A DNA stretch of 64,000 bases from Gerris lacustris (Eukaryota > Arthropoda > Insecta > Hemiptera > Gerridae). The notes under the pieces are model-generated. The model made no database searches, was not told the DNA's origin, and saw only the letters and a list, made by a program, of their open reading frames with translations. Positions 56,045-64,000 of this stretch are shown piece after piece (position 1 is the stretch's first letter; each line of letters starts with the position of its first letter). Position numbers and translations under genes: made by a program. The stretch is from contig OX578286.1 in the NCBI GenBank assembly GCA_951217055.1, positions 2,115,508 through 2,179,507 of the forward strand, in the 5' to 3' direction.

Positions 56045-56440
56045 TTATCACCAGTAGGAAGAAAATACACATTTTCGTCCATAGCACAGTTTTTAATTAT
56101 TATTTTAATAAATAACAATAATTATTAGAACTTTTAATAGCAGATATAAGAGATTCAATATTAAAAACAAATAAGAATTGGAATTAAACTCAAATAGAAG
56201 GTTATTTAGATGCAGGTTATAATGTTGTAAACAAAGATAAACATGGTCAAAAAAGCGCAGTGCCGCCAACCTGATTTCAACAACGTCATTATATTAGCCA
56301 TACATTTTCTACTATTTATAAAATAATTAAGTAGCAATCTTTACTTTTTCGCCCTACTTTTTGAGTCAGGGATGAAAAGACCTGTTTTAGTCCCTCTAAA
56401 CTAATTCAAAATCATAACATTTTTTCCCTACTAGAGATAA
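56045..56440 (+). mobile_element. Y-family TIR element
   Basis: TTATCACCAGTAGGAAG and CCCTACTAGAGATAA are the ends. The interior matches the 3.8-kb copy in inverse orientation, with a short deletion in the CTTTTTCGCCCTACTTT block. Confidence 0.75.
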
Positions 56441-56447
56441 TAGTTAT

Positions 56448-56613
56448 TTATGCACCTAGGGAGTAAAGTAAGCCATTATTCCCTGAAAAAAAGTTGGTTC
56501 TTGAGGCGAAGCCGAAGGAACCATGGTCCCTAAATCTCGAGGCGCAGCCGAGGGAATAACTAAAATTAGCTCCCGAGGCGCAGACGAGGGAGATAATTAC
56601 TCTCGAGGTACAT
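56448..56613 (+). mobile_element. X-family palindromic MITE
   Basis: This is the same layout as the X element just upstream, starting TATGCACCTAGGGAGTAAAG, but the inverted right end has lost the CTTTACTC part. Together with its neighbours it forms X-Y-X-Y in tandem. Confidence 0.7.
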
Positions 56614-56621
56614 ACAATATT

Positions 56622-57049
56622 TTATCTCCAGTAGGAAGAATATGCACACTCGTCCATTGCACAGTTTTTATTTATTATTTTAATAAATAAACAATAATTA
56701 TTAGCACTTTTAATATCAGATATAAGAGATTCAATATTAAAAACAAATAAGAAATAAGAATTGGAATTAAACTCAAATAGAAGGTTATTTAGATGCAGGT
56801 TATAAACAAAGATAAATTTGGTCGATAAAGCAGTGCCGCCAACCTGATTTCAACAACTTACATTAGCCATTTATTTTCTACTGTTCATAAAATAATTAAG
56901 TTGCAATCTTTACTTTTTTTTGCCTTACTTTACTTTTTCGACTTACTTTTACTTTTTCTCCCTACTTTTTGAGTTCATGGATGAAAAGACTTACTTTAGT
57001 CCCTCTAAACTAATTCAAAATCATAACTTTTTCTCCCTACTGGAGATAA
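56622..57049 (+). mobile_element. Y-family TIR element, complete
   Basis: TTATCTCCAGTAGGAAG and CCCTACTGGAGATAA bound 428 bp, the longest complete Y copy here. Confidence 0.8.
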
Positions 57050-57604
57050 AACTAATTTACGTTATTTTACTAATATACGTTAGTAACATTAATTTTTATG
57101 TTAACATTAATTGGTGTTTATAATAGGATTTCGATTATAAAACAGCCTTAACTATCCATGCTGACAGCGAGCAATTCAATTTAAAATTATACTGAAATAA
57201 GATACGATCGTTATACTAGGCTATAATGGAATGACTTTGGTAAATTAGTTTTACATGAGTGATAAATAACAATATTCTTATTGAGTTCCTCGTAGCACCA
57301 TGATATATTAGGCTTCATCACTTTCCAAATAATTTAGTTACAGAGCTAATGGCACCCGCAGTTCCAACCTAATAACTTTTCCGGTATTCGATTACGGTTA
57401 GCATTCTGTTTTGAAATATCCGACCGAAGGGCCAGCTGGCTATTATATTTCAAAATTTTAGCTCAATGTTCCGAAAAATAGTAAAATACGTTCTTTTATA
57501 CTTCTTTTAGACCCAACTTCTTGATAGTTTAAAAAACAACTATTTTGCTAATTTTATCATAACAATTTTATTTTTAATCAAAAACTATGTATTTGTAAAG
57601 TTTT
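57050..57604. other. No gene recognised
   Basis: AT-rich sequence with a GCTAATGGCACCCGCAGTTC patch near 57347 and no second copy in the window. Confidence 0.35.
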
Positions 57605-57722
57605 GCCACCGACCTTACCGAAGGTAACGGAAGCCATGTGATCGTTCTGAAAACGAAATTTCTTTTGTCTCCGATTTCAAAAATTCCAAGACAGAAATCC
57701 GTTTTAGATATCAGGGAACAAA
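57605..57722 (+). repeat. Z-family fragment
   Basis: GACCTTACCGAAGGTAACGG and CAAGACAGAAATCCGTTTTA are the start of a Z copy that is cut off by a T element. Confidence 0.75.
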
Positions 57723-57723
57723 T

Positions 57724-58830
57724 TTAAGGTCCGTAGGCAAAACCAATGACCCTTATATTTTCCTGCGTGTGTCTGTCCGTCCGTCCTCTCGCATGCTCTC
57801 ACGGCTACACCTTTCGTCCGATGACTTTGAAATTTGGCATGTATGTGTCTTGTACCTACCCACATATTTTAAAAATATAGCGACTTGACACCGTGAGGGG
57901 TACCATATGAAAGGGTACATCGAGCTGATTACAAAAATATATAATTCATTGGTTTTAGCATTGATAGGGCGAGCGTAGGCAAGTTTGAAGTGGGTGAGAA
58001 ACGTGTCCCCCCCCCCCGCTCTATCTCGCTTATGTAAAGTGCAAAAAATCTGAAAAAATTCCTGAACATTCTTCGACCAAAAGTAAAGATACCACTTTTT
58101 GGAAATTTAAAAAAAAAAATATTATTTTATTTTTTATTGACAAAATACGTTTTTTTATGACTATGGTCTTTTCGATGTATTTATATGGTTGTAGTCCGTT
58201 TCAGTGGCAAAAATAGGATATTATGTTACTAGGATGTGAAGTGAGTTTTTTCTTTACCCCGGCAATTACATTTACTGTCGAGCGAAGCGAGACAGTAAAT
58301 ATTGCCAAGGTAAAGAAAAAACACTTCACAGTCGCGTAGCATATGCTATTTTTTCCGTGGTAGCAGACAATGAAAAAACATTAAATATTAATCACTAATC
58401 AATATATAATAATAAGAAATATTAGTACATACTTAAGACTTAAAAAAAGAAACCTTAAAAAGAGGTTACACTATAAGAAAAGATAAATAAAACGCATTGA
58501 CATCTAGCGGATTTTAATCGTACTAGAAGCATTTCTACAAAGACTGCAGCGGTACTAACGGAAGTTTTGACAACTACCCGCCGGACATAAAAAATCTTTT
58601 AGTTCCTAGGACGTAAAAGATTTTTTCTTTACAGCTAGGAGTAATGAAAAGATTTTTTAAGTCCACGTAATGAAAAAATGGATTTTAGCTATGTCTTTTA
58701 GGCTCTAAATTTACTATTTCACAGTCTACCACGGAAAAAATACTTTATCAGAAGTTTGTTTATGTGTTTTGAGAATATCAGACCCATAGGATAGTTCAAA
58801 GTAAGCTTTTAAGCATTTTAATAAACACCA
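57724..58830 (+). mobile_element. T-family element with nested insertion
   Basis: The left end GGTCCGTAGGCAAAACC and the following 480 bp match the 26.3-kb copy, including the run of C at 58006. At 58212 it is interrupted, and it resumes at 58739 with TACTTTATCAGAAGTTTG. The right terminal repeat is missing. Confidence 0.78.
58212..58738. mobile_element. Nested palindromic insertion in T element
   Basis: Compared with the uninterrupted copy at 26.8 kb this adds about 527 bp. The left part (58214-58349) is a long imperfect palindrome whose apex reads TTTACTGTC, GAGCGAAGCGA, GACAGTAAA (loop 58280-58290). The right part (58353-58739) is bounded by TTTTTTCCGTGGTAG and its inverse with TA on each side, like a Tc1/mariner-type MITE. 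Whether this is one element or two is open. Confidence 0.7.
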
Positions 58831-59925
58831 TCAATAGGGTACTACTTAAACTATACAGGGTTGCCTGTTTATTTCGGATTCACTCCCGGGCTCCAGTACG
58901 TAGCTCCAGAAGGAACTTCGTTCCAAAAAAAAAAATCTCTCAGTGAACAATTCCAAGACGAAATAAGAATTGGGAATCAGGAATAATGATCACATCGGTA
59001 GAATAAAAGAAGAAGAAAATAAAATAAAATTAGATGGATCCGATTTAGAATGATGTAATATTTTTTTCGGATCGTTATTATTCCGTCCTTGAAGTATATT
59101 TATTACGGTTGGATATTTCACACGAAATAAATCAACCATAAGCGGAAATATAAAGTCAAACATATAAAACATATACAGTGCTAAATTGCTGCTAAAAAAC
59201 AAAACAAATATATATCATTTCTAATACTCTTATGATGAAAGAGTGAAAAAAACCACTGAATGAGTCAGCATGGTAAATAAAATCATAAGCGCTAACAAGA
59301 ACATCATATGACACAATGAATAAGCTATTTCTATGAGACCTAAGATGAGAATAAGGTTTGAACAATGACAAATAGAGGCTTAAGGTGGGAACAAGGTTAG
59401 AACATATGACGATGACTACGCAGGTTTTTTTTTTCATCTGTTGTTTATCGACAAGAGGGTCTAGACTCTAGACAGTTTTACGAGTTTTGTGTGGAGAGAA
59501 GGGAAGGGGAAGGAGAATACAGACAGACTTCTTGCTCAATACAGACAGACTTTGAGTATGTTGGGAAACGGAACCGTGACTAGAGAGTGGGGGGAGAGGT
59601 AAGCGTGGAGAAGATTAGTTTGGTGCGACGACCCTGCACTCTGGTAGTGGTTTGAGTAAGCTTGAGGATAAGGTCAGGGATGGAGTGAGAATACAGACTA
59701 ATATACCCTCTACTTTATTAGACCTACAGAAGATCACATCCTTTACTACTCTACCCCTTTAAATAATTCTATTTACCCCATTCCAAACCATATTTCTTAC
59801 ACAACTACACTAATATTAAATAATTACAAGATATAAAGAACTTTTTATCTACTACGTTTTTAAATTTTCTGTTGAATCATATGTTCATATGTAATGTTGA
59901 TAATATAATTGTCATTTTTATAATA
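58831..59925. other. No gene recognised
   Basis: A GA-rich patch with two ATACAGACAGACTT copies lies at 59490-59560. Minus-strand frames at 58990-59202 and 59192-59437 have no family features. Confidence 0.35.
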
Positions 59926-59929
59926 TAAT

Positions 59930-60080
59930 GTTAGTGAAAAAATACATAGTTCCGAATTTATTTACTTCACATAAATGATAACCCGATCTAGAGAGCTGAT
60001 CTTAAACCTATAAAAGGACAAATCTTTGTACAACGGATCTCACCAACACCGAATCTAAACCGTGCCATTGATATGCCCCC
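59930..60080 (-). repeat. Dispersed repeat paired with 5.9 kb
   Basis: CCTATAAAAGGACAAATC, TTGTACAACGGATCTCACC and CCGTGCCAT are the reverse complement of the block at 5896-6062. Confidence 0.65.
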
Positions 60081-60189
60081 GTGTAGGGACAGCAAGATAA
60101 GAAAAAGAAAAATGTGTACAAGTAAAGAAGTAGAGATGCAGAAAAATTAAACAGACAACAACAAACCTGGTTGTCACACGTCTATTGTA

Positions 60190-61036
60190 TTGTAGCAAAG
60201 AATGCAGCAAGGATTGTAACAAGAAATGCAGCAAGAATGGTAAGAAGGAATGCAGCAAGGATTGTAACAAGAAATGCAGCAAGAATGGTAAGAAGGAATG
60301 CAGCAGGGATTTAGCAAGGAATACAACAAGGATTGTAACTAGGAATGCAGCAAGGATTGTAAGAAGGAGTTGTAAAACGGATAGCGGCAAAATTTTAACG
60401 AGGATTGTAGCAAGGAATGTAACATGGATTTCAGCACGTATTGTAGCAAGGAATGTATCAAGAATAGTATAGGAATGTTTGTAGCAAGGATTGTAGCAAG
60501 GAATGTAGCAAGGAATGCAGCAAGGATTGTAAAAAGGAACGTAACATGGATTTAGCACTTTTACTATAGCATGGAATGTATCAAGAATTGTATAAGAATG
60601 TTTGCAGCAAGGGTTGTAAGGGAATGTAGCAAGGATTGTAGCAAGGAATGTAGCAAGGATTGGAGCAAGGATTGTAGCAAGGAATGTAACATGGATTTCA
60701 GCACGTATTGTACCAAGGAATGTATCAAGAATTGTATAAGAATGTTTGCAGCAAGGGTTGTAAGGGAATGTAGCAAGGATTGTAGCAAGGAATGTAGCAA
60801 GGATTGTAGCAAGGATTGTAGCAAGGAATGTAGCAAGGATTGTAGCAAGGAATGTAACATGGATTTCAGCACGTATTGTACCAAGGAATGTATCAAGAAT
60901 TGTATAAGAATGTTTGTAGCAAGGGTTGTAAGGGAATGTAGCAAGGATTGTAGCAAGGAATGTAGCAAGGAATGCAGCAAGGATTGTAGCAAGGATTGTA
61001 GCAAGGATTGGAGCAAGGATGGCAGAAAGGATTGTG
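60190..61036 (+). repeat. 12-bp minisatellite with 144/168-bp higher-order units
   Basis: The basic unit is (G)ATTGTAGCAAGG or AATGTAGCAAGG. Distinct inserts such as AACATGGATTTCAGCACG recur with the TTTGCAGCAAGGGTTG landmark at 60601, 60745 and 60913, giving 144 and 168 bp, both multiples of 12. Because 12 is divisible by three, long frames stay open on both strands: a Cys-Ser-Lys-(Asp/Glu) repeat on plus and a Leu/Ile-rich repeat on minus. I do not call these genes. Confidence 0.9.
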
Positions 61037-61039
61037 CAG

Positions 61040-61605
61040 CACATATATCCACCCTCAACATCTTACAACACTTAAGTGCCACACCCTTCATCAAAACACT
61101 ACTTAATTAAAAAAAAAGGTTTTATACTTTTTTTTATTTATTTTTTAACCCGTAATGCTTGTTCTGGAGGGATCAAGTCAATTACGATGTACATGTATAA
61201 AGCCCAACTATCACTTGTAGAACGAGTTTAATATGAACTAGATTACCCGGGATTATGTCATTATTTCTTTACTTTAAGTTTTTCCGGAATCGCCCTTTAA
61301 GTTTGAAACTGGATTTGAAGTGATTTCTTGTACGGAGTAACTCAAGAACCTACCCCAACAATCTGATTACTTCCGAAGCAACCGGCTGCACCCAGCTGTA
61401 TTCAATATTTAAAACCAGATTGTTGCATCAGTCTGAACCTAAACGCATTCACACTTTAAACTTGTCTCATTTTTTAAATCGAAATTGGTGTGAAGCAATT
61501 TTTTTTATGAAGTAATAAGTCAACTTAATTATTAAAGTAATAAATAATTTGATTCGTGAAAAAAATTTACCTTGCTTTATAAAATTTATTTGGACGATGA
61601 CCAAA
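61040..61605. other. No gene recognised
   Basis: AT-rich sequence with a balanced patch at 61190-61440 and no second copy in the window. Confidence 0.35.
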
Positions 61606-61609
61606 AAAG

Positions 61610-62223
61610 AAATTTAGTCCGAAATAACTCAGACAAACTTTCTCATATACAAGTTCATATTTACTTAGCCCCAGTGTTTTACATTTATTAGTTTTTGAAT
61701 TTTCGAAAGTACATTTAATGATTATTGAACATTATATCAAAATTTATCATAAAAATTACTTCTCCTCGGGCAGGAATCGAACCTGACCTCTCTCCGTCCA
61801 CGTTTAAAGCTATTTTCTCAGGAACTAGATTTCTCCCTGGAAAACGGCTTATATCTTGAGATTCGTATTTAAATGGACTACATTTTAGAATATTTTAATC
61901 AAAATCTTCGGAACCATTTTTGAGAAAAAAAAATTGTTTCACGTCTTTTCAGAGTTTTTCAGAGATTGCGCCCCCAAATTCGAAGCTAAAATTTATATCT
62001 TCGCCTTGGGCTATGATTGTTTCTGAATATTTATGTCAAATTTCGTCAAAATCGGTCCTGCAGTTTAGGCTCCATTGGACTGTACAGACGACAGACAACA
62101 GACAGACATTTTTTAAAAACAACTTTTTTGGAATCAGGGGATCTTAAAACGTGAAAATCCATCAAAAACACAAAATTGAATATTCTCACCATCACAATAC
62201 TTTCTTTTTACATGAGAAAATAA
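61610..62223 (-). repeat. R-family repeat, full copy
   Basis: It runs inversely to the 53.2-kb copy: AGTCCGAAATAACTCAGAC, the inverted B-box-like GGAATCGAACC, CTCAGGAACTAGATTTCTCC, the TCGTCAAAATCGGTCCTGCAG block and ACAGACGACAGACAACAG. It ends in a degraded CTTTCTTTTTACATGAGAAA hairpin. Confidence 0.82.
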
Positions 62224-62239
62224 ACAATTGTGTGGTACA

Positions 62240-63330
62240 ATTCGTATTAATCTTTCTCATAAACGCGTACATAATTACTTTCTCCAGTGTTTTACATTTA
62301 TTAATTGTTTCGATTGTTTGTAGTTAGATTTAATTGTAATTAAACATCGTAACAAAATCTACCATAAAAATAAGTTCTACCTAGTGTAGGGTGACCAAAT
62401 CGTCAACTGGAAAAAACGGGACACCTCACTACGGGACCCAATCTTGGGGGTCTGGGGTATATGGAATATCCCCAGAATAGGGGGGGGGGGGGGGGGGTTC
62501 TGGCGACGGATTAACAGGAGCTGAGGGTTGTCCGCTATTATAAAAGTCCGTTATATTACAAATAATTATTTTATATAATAATGCGAAAGGGCATACGTCT
62601 AGAAAAAGTACAACAGTTATCAATAAAAAGTGATTATTATACATCAAATAAAAGATAGCTTTGAACATATGTTTAATAAGCTATTTTTAACAATTTCTAC
62701 CAAAACAAAACCGGATGCACAGTCCTCGCTCGGGTGGCATTTCACAGAAGATCTTCTTGTTTTTGTCCGCTATAGAAGGTTTCGTTATTGTGAGGTTCTA
62801 GTGAAATTAGCTGTTGCCCCAACCATTTTTAAAACTTCCTTAATTTCTAATAGAAAGTTGTAAAAGTTACAATCCATTTTGAAATTATATAGTAGGTACA
62901 TACTTGAAAAATTGCAGTAAGTGACTCCAATCCTATCCTGTTTCGTTCGTCTGTCTATTAAATCTTCATAAGCGAAAAAATATTCTTATAGTATATGGGG
63001 GGGGGGGGGGGGGTAGCAAACACATAGTGGCTTATCTTTAATAATTATGCTCAAACAGAGAGGGTTTTTGGTATACGCAACGAAAATACGGGACATTTTG
63101 GCGTCCCGGGAGACTTTTTCGGGACACCGGGAATGTTCATGAAAAAACGGGACAATCCCGTTTTTACGGGACGGTTGGTCACCCTAACCTAGTGGGGAAT
63201 CGAACCCAACAACTCGCAGTTTGGGTTTACAGCAATTTTATACATAACTAGATCATTTCCCGGGAAAGCGACTTGTATTAGTAGGATTAGATACGAATTT
63301 TAATGGATTACAATTTAGAATTTAAAATTG
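62240..63330 (-). repeat. R-family fragment split by hAT element
   Basis: The left part (62240-62386) carries the AGTGTTTTACATTTATTAAT and ACCATAAAAATAAG blocks. The right part (63187-63330) carries the inverted B-box-like GGGAATCGAACCC and CCCGGGAAAGCG. The two join exactly once the hAT element and one copy of its duplication are removed. Confidence 0.8.
62387..63186. mobile_element. hAT-type non-autonomous element
   Basis: The ends are TAGGGTGACCA and TGGTCACCCTA, with a perfect 8-bp duplication ACCTAGTG at 62379-62386 and 63187-63194. Short inverted ends and an 8-bp duplication are diagnostic of the hAT superfamily. The 800-bp interior has no hAT transposase (no dimerisation domain), repeated ACGGGACA/TGTCCCG words near the ends, and two G runs at about 62480 and 62998. 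Confidence 0.9.
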
Positions 63331-64000
63331 TTGTAAATGCATTAACCCCTTAGACATTGTTAAGCGAATTTAGACGACAACGATGATATTATTTGTGTGT
63401 AAAAAATTCCACCTTCCTTAGAATCGAACCGAGATGGCAATTTTACATTCAATGGAGAGCTTTAAACTTCGACATACTGACATGACAAAGGAATCACGTT
63501 CAAATGACAAGACATTATAATATGTCATACATAATGTTATGCAATATAATGTCATTGATTGACAAGACATTACGACATGTTTTGGCAAGACATACTTCAT
63601 TCAAACTCTGAGTGGTATAAAAGACAACATATAACTTGTTTTATTATGTACTCAGATGGAATATATGATTTGAAAATTCATTATAGAATAAATAATATTC
63701 AAACGAGAGCTTTCAAATTTATAATTCCTTGTCTACGCGCCAAACAAAAACACCGCAATAATATGGCGGGAAGCAGCTGTGAATTACGGCATGACAGAAA
63801 ATACGTGATAGTATTTTTTTTTCTTTTTTAATAATAAGTCAACCTTACTATTGGTCTGAACGGACAGACAATGATGTAAAGACCTTGCAAGAGGTTAGAA
63901 ACCTCAAGGCGCCTCCCCCCCTTCAACCATCATCCTTGAAAAACCCGCCAAAACTATATTCTTCTTCCCGCCTAAAACATCTTAACTCCCGCTAAAAAAT
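63331..64000. other. No gene recognised
   Basis: GACAAGACATTA words recur near 63500-63580. The 90-codon plus-strand frame at 63559-63831 has no family features. The last 120 bp hold several CCCGCC words. Confidence 0.35.

Noticed and set aside
60055..61044. 329-residue protein on the minus strand and 179-residue cysteine-rich protein on the plus strand
   Set aside because: Both are translations of a 12-bp minisatellite whose period keeps all frames open.
62429..62668. Proline-rich protein in the hAT element
   Set aside because: The proline run comes from a G homopolymer on the opposite strand; no hAT transposase feature is present.

Overview
This window looks like repeat-dominated, AT-rich nuclear DNA from an animal, most likely an insect or other arthropod. 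The support is a eukaryotic tRNA-Asp(GUC) gene with no encoded CCA, the C-terminal part of a Jockey-type non-LTR retrotransposon, tRNA-derived SINEs with target-site duplications (TSDs), hAT-, piggyBac-, pogo- and Foldback/MULE-like DNA elements, and long (TA)n arrays. The species cannot be named from this sequence. The only gene I can call intact is tRNA-Asp (14490-14561, minus). No complete host protein gene is visible. The only protein-coding signals I trust are the Jockey fragment (30759-31277) and a pair of inverted, splice-site-flanked 102-nt exon-like segments (38895-38996 and 39260-39361). Almost everything else is transposon, foldback or tandem repeat. Family labels (SINE-A, SINE-B, FB-1, R, S, T, W, X, Y, Z, P, N, Q, V, K) are mine.

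Layout. 0-5 kb: Z, SINE-A and P fragments and a cluster of Y and X elements. 5.9-8.3 kb: a 130-bp tandem repeat carrying AAGATGGCGGC motifs, then an array whose units carry CAGGC-GAGCGNAGCGA-GCCTG. 8.6-12.3 kb: an element full of P units, a 74-bp tandem array split by an FB-1 foldback, and an inverted repeat with hammerhead-like cores. 13-19 kb: an R copy, a pogo-like MITE, tRNA-Asp and a 4,070-bp Foldback/MULE-like element with a 9-bp TSD. 19-26 kb: S, Q, SINE-A, R, an interrupted SINE-B and (TA)n. 26-32 kb: a T element, a 49-bp satellite, S, V, a K array (TTAGAGGTGG), and the Jockey insertion with an FB-1 element in its 3' UTR. 32-38 kb: W with a SINE-A inside, Z with a SINE-B inside, P and R copies and a K array. 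38-46 kb: Z, the exon-bearing palindrome, a 730-bp K array, a piggyBac-like end, W and a 61-bp satellite. 46-53 kb: a piggyBac-like MITE with TTAA ends, Z, a TIR element, FB-1, Y, a K array and V. 53-64 kb: R, X-Y-X-Y, a T element with a nested palindrome, a 12-bp minisatellite, and an R fragment split by an 800-bp hAT element.

Nesting gives a relative order of events. SINE-A sits in W, SINE-B in Z, hAT in R, FB-1 in the Jockey 3' UTR, and a palindromic element in T. The strongest cross-cutting signal is that several otherwise unrelated repeat families place nearly the same 11-12 nt sequence, GAGCGNAGCGA, at the centre of an inverted repeat. A second is the palindrome holding two copies of an exon-like segment, whose ends (TAGTCC...GGACTA) match those of the FB-1 family.
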